A DNA stretch of 64,000 nt from NCBI RefSeq assembly GCF_900111295.1, contig NZ_FOGT01000003.1, forward strand, positions 186,001 through 250,000. The letters run 5' to 3'. This document shows, piece by piece, positions 20,239 through 28,857 of this stretch. Made by a program: the position numbers and the translations under genes. The notes beneath the pieces were generated by a model. The model worked only from the letters and a program-made list of their open reading frames with translations, was not told the origin of the DNA and did no database searches. The stretch comes from Salipaludibacillus aurantiacus (GTDB lineage: Bacteria; Bacillota; Bacilli; Bacillales; Salisediminibacteriaceae). Numbering within the stretch: the stretch's first letter is position 1; each line of letters opens with the position of its first letter.

Positions 20239-20754
20239 AGTACAGTCCCCTCCCGTTCTGTTTCTTAATTAGTATAATTTACTACGGCAGTTTATCGCAC
20301 AATGACTTTTAGACATTTTTCTTCCCCTGCACTCTTTTTTCGACTATTTTCAATATCAAATATGTCTATCTTTGCAGTATCTTTTTTAAACTAGGCAAAG
20401 CTCGACAAAAACATCATATTATTAGGTCAAATGATTTATACAGCTTCCTCTATTTGCGTTGCCTGTGATTTTTTCAGGTGAAAAAATGGCATACAAAACA
20501 GGAATTTTATGAGTTGGCCAGGTTACGTCTTCTAAGTGGATTTTAATTTCGGTTTATGGCCCACTCACTTGCCGGGGCGCGTGATGAGAGGACCTAATCA
20601 CTTTATTAAAGCCGGAGAGGATCCCTGGGCTTTTATACGGCTATGAAAAAAAGCTTCAAGCTCATCCCGCATAGCATATTTTAATAATTGGTTTAGCAGG
20701 TTAGAAAAAAGGGAAATTAACAGAGAGAGCACTTTTACAGAGGAGGATATGATA
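20239..20754 (+). other. Long non-coding region with Spo0A-box-like sites and a possible structured leader
   Basis: No gene with a ribosome binding site is seen in these 516 bases. The kinase-proximal part has 0A-like heptamers on the minus strand at 20339-20345 (AGTCGAA) and 20401-20407 (TGTCGAG), each one base from consensus. The ureohydrolase-proximal part (about 20555-20680) is GC-richer and has successive short pairings: GTGAT/ATCAC (20581-20601), AGCCG/CGGCT (20610-20642) and CTATG/CATAG (20641-20674). This fits a folded 5' leader, but matches no riboswitch class I know. Confidence 0.35.
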
Positions 20755-21714
20755 ATGTCTACACCTTTTATTTATGGTAATACCCCCTGTTTTTTAGGCG
20801 CTGAAAATTTAGTCCGCAACCCCGACAAAGAAAAGGATATGGATGTGACTATTTATGGCGTTCCATGGGAAGGAGCGGTAACCTGGGGCGACTATACAGG
20901 CTGCGAACTGGGCCCTAAGGTCATCAGGCTTAGTTCAGCAAGGTACAGCGGCTATTTACCGGAACTGGACCACATAGATGTATTTGAACATTTGAAACTT
21001 GGTGATAAAGGAGATGTTGCCGTCACTCCTGCTGAACCGGAAGATACAATGAGAAAAATCCGGGAATTCTCAAAAAATATATGGGAAAAAGGCACCTTTC
21101 CAATTGCTTTTGGCGGCGATCACGGAATTACTTATCCTATTATGGAAGGTTACATCGAAGCGACCGGGAAAAAAGTAGGTATTATTCATTTAGATGCCCA
21201 TTATGATAATAACAATGAGTCAAATGGCGACCCATATGGAAGAGGAACCCCTTTCGCGCGTCTTTATGAAACCGATGGCGTAGTAAATGAGTCTCTCGTT
21301 CACTTGGGAATACATGGACCAAGAAATAAGCCTGAAAATGGCCGTTTGGCCCAAAAAGCAGGAACAACCACTTTAACAATTGAAGATATCCGGCAAGCTG
21401 CCCATGTCAGGGAGATCGCTAAAAGATCCTACGAAATTGCTTCTAAAAACACAGACGCGGTTTATCTCAGCATCTGCAGCGATGTGCTGGACCATGCCTT
21501 TAACCCGGGAGGCCCGGTAGACGGCAATGGACTAAACTCTTATGAGCTGTTAAACATTGTGCATGAAATTTGCTCTCTTGGAGTCATTGGAATGGACTTT
21601 GTTGAAGTTTATCCCCAGCAGGATGGCAATGACTTCAGTTCCCACTTCGCTTCATTCGTCGCACTGTACGCCTTAGCAGGCCATGTTACAAATATTAAAA
21701 ATAAAAAAGTTTAA
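20755..21714 (+). CDS. Ureohydrolase (arginase/agmatinase superfamily) with a Cys in the metal motif
   Basis: A 319-residue enzyme of the family that hydrolyses guanidino compounds to urea or related products at a dinuclear metal centre. The ligands are visible as GGDHG (His123), DAHYD (Asp147, His149, Asp151), and DFVEVYP with the acidic Glu284. The third motif, normally S-x-D-x-D, reads SICSDVLDHAFNPG, so the bridging Asp is Cys241 while Asp243 is kept. The substrate cannot be inferred; agmatine, guanidinobutyrate, formiminoglutamate or guanidine are all possible. The ATG at 20755 is 8 bases from AGGAGG. The gene stands alone, with a long leader and its own terminator. Confidence 0.85.
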   Translation: MSTPFIYGNTPCFLGAENLVRNPDKEKDMDVTIYGVPWEGAVTWGDYTGCELGPKVIRLSSARYSGYLPELDHIDVFEHLKLGDKGDVAVTPAEPEDTMRKIREFSKNIWEKGTFPIAFGGDHGITYPIMEGYIEATGKKVGIIHLDAHYDNNNESNGDPYGRGTPFARLYETDGVVNESLVHLGIHGPRNKPENGRLAQKAGTTTLTIEDIRQAAHVREIAKRSYEIASKNTDAVYLSICSDVLDHAFNPGGPVDGNGLNSYELLNIVHEICSLGVIGMDFVEVYPQQDGNDFSSHFASFVALYALAGHVTNIKNKKV

Positions 21715-21799
21715 AAATGAGGTTTAATCATAAAATACACGGGTATTTAATATTATATAACTCCCCCCACTTTCTCATATTTTCCTCTCCCTGTGGAAG

Positions 21800-21828
21800 C
21801 CGTACGTTTATACGTGCGGTCTTTTTTT
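21800..21828 (+). terminator. Terminator of the ureohydrolase gene
   Basis: An 8-bp hairpin (CCGTACGT paired with ACGTGCGG, one T-G pair) is followed by TCTTTTTTT. Confidence 0.85.
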
Positions 21829-21885
21829 GCTCTCATGACAACAGAGGCTCAGACTAGCCTAAATACCACAAATAAACCAAAAATC

Positions 21886-21959
21886 CGAAGAAATATCGTA
21901 AGTGAACTGCCCTAATATCAAGGAGATACGGAGCAGTTCAACTATCAAACATTTCTTCG
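21886..21959. repeat. Nested inverted repeat between the ureohydrolase gene and hemY
   Basis: An outer 9-bp arm pair CGAAGAAAT/ATTTCTTCG (21886-21894 and 21951-21959) encloses an inner 8-bp pair TGAACTGC/GCAGTTCA. It lies downstream of hemY on the minus strand but has no clear T tract, so a terminator role is uncertain. Confidence 0.5.
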
Positions 21960-21998
21960 AATTTCTTTAATGACTATTCTTTTGTTTCTGACTCCACT

Positions 21999-23417
21999 TT
22001 AATTTCCGCCAGTTAATATATCCTCAACTGCTTTTTTACCCTGATCCACGCAATCAGGAAGGCCGATACCGTGATAACTGGCACCTGTTAAAGTAACTTG
22101 CGGATAATGTTCAGCCAGTTTGGTCTTTACATAGTGAAGTTTCTCAACATGCCCGACCTCATATTGCGGCATTGATTCCTTCCAGCGCTTTATACGGTAA
22201 AAGTGGGGTTCCCCTTCAATGTCCATAATATGATTAATATCTTCTTTCACTTTAGCCAGGATCGTTTCATCCGGCTGATCTACGATTGCATCATCGCCAG
22301 CTTTACCTACGTACACCCGCAGTAAAGCATAATCTTCCGGAGCGGCATGTTCCCATTTCTTATGAGTCCACGTACAGGCGGTAATGGTATAATCGGATTT
22401 TTTTGATACTACAAACCCTGTACCGTCAATATCTTTCTTAACAGCTTTTTTAGGATAAGCTAGTGCAATAGTCGCTACTGACGTTGAAGGCATGTCTCCT
22501 AAAGGCTTCATAAATCCGTGGCCGTTAAACAGCTCATAAGCGTGCTGATGAGGCGTAGTCAATATAACTTTGTCCACTGTATCTTCTGTCCCGTCACTAA
22601 AAATAAGACGGCAGCGCTCATCTTCGTTTTTAATCTCTGTCAACGCTTTTCCTTTTTGTACGTTTTCGTTGTCCAAATGTTCTTCCATTCGGTCGACGAG
22701 CGACTGCAAGCCGCTTTTGAAGGTTAAAAACATCCCGGACGGCTTTTTCTCAGGTTCATTAGAAGAAGGGGAAGCACTTTGACGCTTTGCCATCGAAGTT
22801 TTCATTCCTACGATGAGACTGCGGTACTTTGCTTCAATTTGCCTGAATTGCGGGAAAGTAGCCTTAAGGCTTAGACGGTCAATATCTCCTGCGTAAATCC
22901 CTGATAAGAGTGGTTCAATTAAATGGTCAACCACTTCGTTTCCCAGTCTTTTTCGGAAAAATCTCCCCAGAGACTGATCATCATCCCCTTCCGCTGTCCG
23001 CGGAATCACAAGGTCCATAGCTGCACGGGCTTTTCCGGCAGGCGAAAAAAGGCCTGTCTTAATAAATGGCATCCATTGGGTTGGAATACCCATAACGGCC
23101 CCTTCAGGCATAGGGTAGAGCTTATTATTATGAAGAATGAAAGAACCTGATTTATTATCAATTAACTCGTCTTCCATTCCTAATTCCCGGGCAAGCTTAG
23201 TCATGCTTGTCTTTCTGGCTAAAAAGGAATCCGGTCCCTGCTCAATAATAAATCCATCAGTGTAATCCGTTTCGATACGGCCGCCCAGTTTGTCTTTCGC
23301 TTCATACAGGACAAATTCCGCATCAAGGTTATCCTCTTTAATTTTCTTTTGTAAGTAAAAAGCGGCAGAAAGACCTGTCATACCGCCGCCAATCACTGCA
23401 ATTCTTTGTTTAGGCAT
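21999..23417 (-). CDS. hemY: Coproporphyrinogen III oxidase / protoporphyrinogen oxidase HemY (CgoX)
   Basis: A 472-residue FAD enzyme oxidising coproporphyrinogen III to coproporphyrin III in the Gram-positive haem pathway. The FAD fold starts AVIGGGMTGLSAAFYLQ, with VLYEAKDKLGGRIETDY after it, and the C-terminal FAD motif is LTGASYHGIGLPDCVDQGKKA. The start lies 3 bases after the hemH stop, with AAAGGATG inside the end of hemH, so translation is probably coupled. This is the last gene of hemE-hemH-hemY. Confidence 0.95.
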   Translation of the reverse strand: MPKQRIAVIGGGMTGLSAAFYLQKKIKEDNLDAEFVLYEAKDKLGGRIETDYTDGFIIEQGPDSFLARKTSMTKLARELGMEDELIDNKSGSFILHNNKLYPMPEGAVMGIPTQWMPFIKTGLFSPAGKARAAMDLVIPRTAEGDDDQSLGRFFRKRLGNEVVDHLIEPLLSGIYAGDIDRLSLKATFPQFRQIEAKYRSLIVGMKTSMAKRQSASPSSNEPEKKPSGMFLTFKSGLQSLVDRMEEHLDNENVQKGKALTEIKNEDERCRLIFSDGTEDTVDKVILTTPHQHAYELFNGHGFMKPLGDMPSTSVATIALAYPKKAVKKDIDGTGFVVSKKSDYTITACTWTHKKWEHAAPEDYALLRVYVGKAGDDAIVDQPDETILAKVKEDINHIMDIEGEPHFYRIKRWKESMPQYEVGHVEKLHYVKTKLAEHYPQVTLTGASYHGIGLPDCVDQGKKAVEDILTGGN

Positions 23418-23420
23418 AGG

Positions 23421-24353
23421 TTATACATCCTTTAATGTTTTTTCAACCACTGTGGCGAGGGCATCGATGAATTCGTCCTTTGCATTTGGCATCTCAGGGC
23501 GGTAGTAGCCTGCGCCAACTTCATCTGTTACCACTTTACATTCATAATCGTTATCGTATAACACTTCAAGATGGTCAGCTACAAAGCCTACCGGACAGTA
23601 CATAAACGCTTTATATTCATGCTTCTCATATAAATCTCTTGTGAGATCCTGCACATCCGGTCCGATCCAGGGATCCGGCGTATTTCCTTCACTCTGCCAG
23701 CCTATTCCATAATTCTCCACCCCAGCTTTTTCAGCAATTAATTCAGCGGTTTCTTTTAGCTGATCAGGATATGGATCGCCATTTTTTAAAATTTTCTCAG
23801 GCAGGCTATGCGCGGAGAAAATAACGACGTGATGGTTTTTTTCTTCTTCAGACATGGTTTCACGTGTTTTCCTGATTTCTTTGGCCCAGTAATCAATAAA
23901 CTTCGGCTCATTATACCAGCTTTCCACACTTTTAATTGATGGACCGTTAATAGATTCAGCCTCTTCTTTCGCTCGACCATTATATGATTTTACACTGTAG
24001 GAAGAATAATGAGGCGCTAGTACAACACTGACCGCTTCGCTGATCCCGTCTTCTTTCATGCTGTGTACAGCATCTTCAACGAAAGGGTCAATATGTTTCA
24101 GCCCTTGATAAGCTTTAAACTGAACATCAGAAGAACGCCGGTTTAATTCCTGTTCCAGCTTTTCTGTCTGAGACGTCGTAATTTTAGCTAACGGGGAAAT
24201 CCCTCCAATCGCCTCGTAACGTTCAGTCAAATCATCAAGCTGCTCCTGTGAAGGCTTTCTTCCTCTTCTGATATGGGTATAATACGGTTCAATCTCATCC
24301 ATGCTTCTTGGTGTTCCGTAAGCCATAACTAATAAACCAATTGTTTTCTGCAT
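23421..24353 (-). CDS. hemH: Ferrochelatase, coproporphyrin type (CpfC)
   Basis: A 310-residue enzyme inserting iron into coproporphyrin III. Motifs include [28 protein letters not shown] at the N-terminus, [11 protein letters not shown]-like VVLAPHYSS with the active-site His, [22 protein letters not shown] and the Glu-containing [14 protein letters not shown]. The ATG at 24353 ([10 protein letters not shown]) has AAAGGGTG at good spacing; an in-frame ATG at 24362 is closer to the site and less likely. It sits between hemE and hemY. Confidence 0.95.
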   Translation of the reverse strand: MQKTIGLLVMAYGTPRSMDEIEPYYTHIRRGRKPSQEQLDDLTERYEAIGGISPLAKITTSQTEKLEQELNRRSSDVQFKAYQGLKHIDPFVEDAVHSMKEDGISEAVSVVLAPHYSSYSVKSYNGRAKEEAESINGPSIKSVESWYNEPKFIDYWAKEIRKTRETMSEEEKNHHVVIFSAHSLPEKILKNGDPYPDQLKETAELIAEKAGVENYGIGWQSEGNTPDPWIGPDVQDLTRDLYEKHEYKAFMYCPVGFVADHLEVLYDNDYECKVVTDEVGAGYYRPEMPNAKDEFIDALATVVEKTLKDV

Positions 24354-24365
24354 CACATTCACCCT

Positions 24366-25418
24366 TTACCGGTTAATTTGAGCTAATTTCTCAGCTGAAT
24401 ACTCATGGACGAATGAAGTAAGCCGTTTTAACACAGCCGGATCGATCTCTGGGAAAACACCATGGCCTAAATTAAATATAAAACCAGGCTGCTTGATTCC
24501 CTGATCAATAATATGTTTTGCTTTTTCTTCAATAACAGACCAGGGAGCCATCAGCACACAAGGATCGAGGTTCCCTTGAACCGCTTTAGTAATCCCGTCT
24601 GCCCGCGCTTCCTGAATAGGATATCTCCAGTCCAGTCCAACGACATCGAGAGGAAGGTCATGCCAGTCCATTGTGAGATGCCTGGCCCCCACTCCGAACA
24701 TAATAAGAGGTACCCCTTCTCCTCTTAACTGGGAGAATATTTTCTCCATAACCGGTTTGATATATGTCCGGTAATCCTCCCGGTTTAAAGCGCCAACCCA
24801 GGAATCAAAAATTTGAATGGCCTGGGCACCTGCTTTTATCTGAGATTTGACATAAGTTACGACCATATCGCCAAGTTTTTCCATCAGCAAATTCCATGCT
24901 TCAGGCTGAGAATACATCATAGCTTTCGTCTTATTATAATTTTTTGAAGGTCCGCCTTCAATCATATAGCTCGCAAGTGTGAAAGGAGCACCGCTGAAAC
25001 TGATTAAAGGAACGCTTAACTGTGTACGCAGGATTTTAATTGTTTCCAGAACAAAATCCACGTCTTGTTCAGGTTGAATACTAGTGAGACGCTTAACGTC
25101 ATCAAGAGTCCTGACCGGGTTTCCAATAACCGGCCCGATTCCTTTTTTAATCTCTACGTCCACTCCCATGGCCGGTAAAGGGGTCATAATATCTTTATAA
25201 AGAATGGCTGCATCATTGTTATATTGATCAACCGGCAGTTTGGTTACCCATGCACAGGTTTCAGGCCGGTGTGTAATCTCTTCAAGACTGTATTTTTTCT
25301 TTAATTCTCTGTATTCAGGCTGTGATCTGCCTGCCTGCCTCATATACCAGACAGGAACGTGGTCAATTTGTTCTCTTTTACAAGCTTTCAAAAACTGGTC
25401 ATTAAACTGAACGGTCAA
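24366..25418 (-). CDS. hemE: Uroporphyrinogen decarboxylase
   Basis: A 350-residue enzyme that decarboxylates uroporphyrinogen III to coproporphyrinogen III. The signatures [16 protein letters not shown] (substrate-binding Arg residues), the catalytic-Asp region [38 protein letters not shown] and [13 protein letters not shown] are all present. The start is a TTG at 25418 with GAGGTG 7 bases upstream. It is the first gene of the haem trio; pbpF lies 192 bases upstream on the same strand, as in B. subtilis. Confidence 0.97.
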   Translation of the reverse strand: MTVQFNDQFLKACKREQIDHVPVWYMRQAGRSQPEYRELKKKYSLEEITHRPETCAWVTKLPVDQYNNDAAILYKDIMTPLPAMGVDVEIKKGIGPVIGNPVRTLDDVKRLTSIQPEQDVDFVLETIKILRTQLSVPLISFSGAPFTLASYMIEGGPSKNYNKTKAMMYSQPEAWNLLMEKLGDMVVTYVKSQIKAGAQAIQIFDSWVGALNREDYRTYIKPVMEKIFSQLRGEGVPLIMFGVGARHLTMDWHDLPLDVVGLDWRYPIQEARADGITKAVQGNLDPCVLMAPWSVIEEKAKHIIDQGIKQPGFIFNLGHGVFPEIDPAVLKRLTSFVHEYSAEKLAQINR

Positions 25419-25610
25419 TGGTTACACCTCAAATCATAGGATAACTTCTCTCTATTAAAAGCGTTCCAATAAAAAAGAACACTAAGGTAAATTTTACACT
25501 ACATCCCGCATCCGGGTATAGTGCAGATGCTCTTTTGTTCACACATTTATCACATTTCCCGTTATATCCTTCCAAAAGTCCCTGCCTGCCATTTTTTCTG
25601 AAATAGAGCT

Positions 25611-27779
25611 TCAAGAAGCGTTATCCTGGGAAAACAGGCGAAAACGTGCTTCAGCGACGTTTGACTCGGAGCCTTCTCTGTCAATTTGGGGATTGTACGG
25701 TACTACCACATACTGTGATGACGAAAATAAGCTCGCCCCTTGAACAGTATACTCAGTTTCACCTACTACTTCATCAATTAACGTTTTCCCACCGCCTGTT
25801 CTTTCATAAATCCGGTAATGCACCCGCTTATCACCGCTCCCTGACCATTCCAGGTCAACGTGTGCTCCTCTGAAGCCGACAGAAAAATCTGCCGATAAGT
25901 CAGTTATTTCAACCAGCCGGATGGGCTCGGCCAAATCTTCTACACCGGAAGGTTTTTGAAATGCCAAAGCAGTTTCACTTCTTCTGTCATTAATTTCTCC
26001 TAGTATCGTTTTAAACGCTCTGACTGACACAGCACTTGAGTCAGTCAAATAGTAATCGGAATCTGTACGGTCATATCCCATCCAGATTGCTCCGGTCAGG
26101 TCAGGGGAATATCCTGCGAACCACAAATCCCTGGCAGCTCCTTCCACTGATTCAAAAGAAGTCGTTCCTGTTTTACCTGCTAAGGCCCCTTTATAATCGC
26201 CGGCACTTCCAGTCCCTTCCTCAACGACAGATTCCAGCATTCTTGTCATATACCAGGCAGTCTGGGGTGAAATGACCTCCGTTTCCTCTGTTTCATTCTC
26301 GGCAATTAAGTCACCGTTTCTGCTGTAAATTTTTTCTATAAAATAAGGGTCGGAGTATGTCCCTTCATTAGCAAATGTACGGTAAGAAGCAGCCAGCTGA
26401 ACAGGAGTGACTCCATTCTCCAGTCCTCCTAACGCAATACTGAGCCCTTCATCTTCAAGAAGGATATTCTGTTTTTCCATGTACGCTTTAGAAGTCTCCA
26501 CACCAAGCTGCTCAAGTGCCCAGACAGCTGGCAGATTTACCGAGTTTTTCACTGCGTCAAACATTGTCACTTCGCCTGCGTAGCTCCGATTAATATTCCT
26601 AGGACTGTAACCCTCAAAATCCATTTCTTCATCTTTTAATAATGAGAACGGATTAAACAGATTTTCTTCCATGGCAGGAGCAAACACTGCCACAGGTTTA
26701 AAAGCAGAACCCGGCGAACGTTCTGCCAAAGCACGGTTAAAGCCTTTCCTCACATAATCACGCCCGCCCTGAACTGCTGCAACGCCTCCAGTTTTATTAT
26801 CAAGAAGCACGACACTTCCCTGAACATCCTGTCCGTCTTTCGAAGCCGGAAATAAATCATCTTTTTGAAAGTTATCATATGTCGTTTGCTGGGCATCCGG
26901 ATCCATCGCTACGACTATTTTATAACCGCCTTTCAACAGCTCATTTTCACTTATACCGTATTTTTCCTCCGCTTCCAGCAAAACCATATCAATATAAGTT
27001 AAATAAGCAGGGTTTTGTGTAATCTTCGTCTGGTCGGAAGGCAATGTGCGTCCCTTCAGCCTTACGGCTTCCTCAGCTGTAATGAAATCACGGCGCTCCA
27101 TCACATCCAGCACAAGATCTCTTCTTTCCTTGCTTCTTTCAGGGTCCAGGAATGGAGAATAATGGTTAGGAGCTTTTGGCAAGGCGGCAAGCAAAGCACC
27201 TTCTTCTATAGAAAGGTCATTGACAGGCTTATCAAAATACAGTTTAGACGCTGCTTCGACCCCATGGGCCCCGTGGCCGAAATAAATACGGTTTAAATAC
27301 ATTTCAAGAATTTCCTCTTTTGTGTACCTTCTTTCGAGATTCACAGCAATTAAGACTTCCTTAGTTTTTCTCATCCATGACTTTTCATGGGTAAGAAAAG
27401 CGTTCTTGGCTAATTGCTGGGTGATGGTGCTCCCTCCTTCAGCTTTAGATCGGGAGATAATATCCCTGTACAGAGCACGCCCGATCGCTCTGAAGTCTAT
27501 GCCTGTATGCTGAAAAAAACGGTGGTCTTCCACAGCAATAAACGCCTCCTGAACATGCTGCGGAATCTCCTCTAAGTCCACCACTTCCCTGTTTTCAAGA
27601 AATAATTTAGTGATTTCATACCCTTCCTGGTTAACCACCGTCGTTGATTCATTAAAAACCAGCTCTTTTTCATCAATGGCATAGTTTCCAAATATGATGA
27701 TCCCCGCATAAACAGAGAATCCGATTATTAAGAATGATAGAATAAATACAATACCTAGCATCATCTTTCGTTTCCACAT
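25611..27779 (-). CDS. pbpF: Class A penicillin-binding protein (PbpF/PBP2c type)
   Basis: A 722-residue bifunctional murein synthase. After a membrane anchor (residues about 8-30) comes a GT51 transglycosylase with AVEDHRFFQHTGID (Glu84), GGSTITQQLAKN and RRYTKEEILEMYLNRIYFG. The transpeptidase has the SxxK motif at Ser358-Ala-Phe-Lys361, SVN at 413-415 and KTGT at 536-539. The last 90 residues look like a fibronectin-type-III fold. Position next to hemEHY matches pbpF, which functions in spore or vegetative wall synthesis in B. subtilis. All catalytic residues are intact. Confidence 0.93.
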   Translation of the reverse strand: MWKRKMMLGIVFILSFLIIGFSVYAGIIIFGNYAIDEKELVFNESTTVVNQEGYEITKLFLENREVVDLEEIPQHVQEAFIAVEDHRFFQHTGIDFRAIGRALYRDIISRSKAEGGSTITQQLAKNAFLTHEKSWMRKTKEVLIAVNLERRYTKEEILEMYLNRIYFGHGAHGVEAASKLYFDKPVNDLSIEEGALLAALPKAPNHYSPFLDPERSKERRDLVLDVMERRDFITAEEAVRLKGRTLPSDQTKITQNPAYLTYIDMVLLEAEEKYGISENELLKGGYKIVVAMDPDAQQTTYDNFQKDDLFPASKDGQDVQGSVVLLDNKTGGVAAVQGGRDYVRKGFNRALAERSPGSAFKPVAVFAPAMEENLFNPFSLLKDEEMDFEGYSPRNINRSYAGEVTMFDAVKNSVNLPAVWALEQLGVETSKAYMEKQNILLEDEGLSIALGGLENGVTPVQLAASYRTFANEGTYSDPYFIEKIYSRNGDLIAENETEETEVISPQTAWYMTRMLESVVEEGTGSAGDYKGALAGKTGTTSFESVEGAARDLWFAGYSPDLTGAIWMGYDRTDSDYYLTDSSAVSVRAFKTILGEINDRRSETALAFQKPSGVEDLAEPIRLVEITDLSADFSVGFRGAHVDLEWSGSGDKRVHYRIYERTGGGKTLIDEVVGETEYTVQGASLFSSSQYVVVPYNPQIDREGSESNVAEARFRLFSQDNAS

Positions 27780-27975
27780 GATGGTTTCACCCCCCCATTA
27801 TCTAACCATTATACGCCACGTCGAAAAAATTGACGAATATTCACACCTCCAGTTTACGGGATAAGGTTTCCTGGGGTTTCAACAAGTGAACAATAAGTGA
27901 AATTCATTCTAACTTACTAAATTTTCGTGTATAGTATTAGTGATAACTGTTTTTAATTGGCTGGGGGTTATAGAG

Positions 27976-28722
27976 ATGGATTTAATGAGTATTTTTGTTA
28001 TAAATGAAGTCACATTTTTGTCCTTATGGATTGCTTTACTTGCAGGAATAATTTCTTTTTTATCTCCTTGTGTTTTCCCGCTCGTTCCTGCCTATATTGC
28101 TCAGCTGACAGGGAGCGGAATTGCGGATAATGAAATTGCAGCTGACCGGAGACTGATCTTCACGAGAAGTATAGGCTTTATAATCGGCTTCACTTCCATA
28201 TTTTTAATTCTCGGTGCTTCCTCCTCATTTATCGGTACCCTTTTCTTTCAGAACCAGGGCCTGCTTGAACAGCTTGGGGGAATCATTATCGTATTATTCG
28301 GGCTTCAGCTGATGGGCGTATTTAACCTGAATTTCCTGATGAGCGAAAAAAAACTTATGAAACCTACTAAATCAACAAGCTTCGGCCGGTCTGTTTTATT
28401 TGGTTTAGTGTTCGCTGCCGGCTGGTCGCCTTGTATTGGTCTTGTATTAGGTTCTATCCTTACCTTGGCTGCTCAAAGTACAGATACGTATGGAGCTATG
28501 CTGCTTTTATTTTTCTATTCTATCGGGATCGGTATTCCGTTTTTAATTGTAGCCATGATCTATTCAAAATCGATTAATAAAATCCGTAATCTTAACCGGT
28601 ATCTGCCTGTTATCCAGAAAACAAGCGGGGCGATTATGATTGTTTTAGGGGTAATGCTCTTCACCGGAATATTTGCCAGAATGGCTGCTTATCTGTCACA
28701 GTTTATCCCATTTAATATTTAG
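27976..28722 (+). CDS. ccdA: Cytochrome c biogenesis protein CcdA
   Basis: A 248-residue membrane protein with six helices that carries reducing power from thioredoxin to extracytoplasmic thiol proteins. The two redox cysteines are in LSPCVFPLVPAY (Cys32) and AAGWSPCIGLVLGS (Cys153), in the usual paired positions. The ATG at 27976 lies 8 bases after GGGGG; in-frame ATG codons further upstream have no site. Neither resA nor other cytochrome c maturation genes are adjacent. It is divergent from pbpF and ends in its own terminator. Confidence 0.93.
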   Translation: MDLMSIFVINEVTFLSLWIALLAGIISFLSPCVFPLVPAYIAQLTGSGIADNEIAADRRLIFTRSIGFIIGFTSIFLILGASSSFIGTLFFQNQGLLEQLGGIIIVLFGLQLMGVFNLNFLMSEKKLMKPTKSTSFGRSVLFGLVFAAGWSPCIGLVLGSILTLAAQSTDTYGAMLLLFFYSIGIGIPFLIVAMIYSKSINKIRNLNRYLPVIQKTSGAIMIVLGVMLFTGIFARMAAYLSQFIPFNI

Positions 28723-28732
28723 CTTATTTCAG

Positions 28733-28767
28733 ACTCTCATTTCCTTTTAAAAAGGAATGAGAGTTTT
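28733..28767 (+). terminator. Terminator of ccdA
   Basis: Arms of ACTCTCATTtCCTTTT and its near complement, followed by TTTTT. Confidence 0.85.
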
Positions 28768-28857
28768 TAAATAAAGGAGATAGCCCGTCCTGTCCAGAAA
28801 TATTTTAAAGATAAAGAATCTATAAGTATGAATTTTTTTGCGAGGAGAGATAGGAGA

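Noticed and set aside
20555-20680. Guanidine, glycine or similar riboswitch upstream of the ureohydrolase gene
   Set aside because: The conserved motifs of the classes I know are not present; only generic short helices are seen, so it is reported as an unassigned leader.
27820-27840. Spo0A-box-like TGACGAA and GTCGAAA between pbpF and ccdA
   Set aside because: Degenerate 7-base matches in AT-rich DNA without further support.
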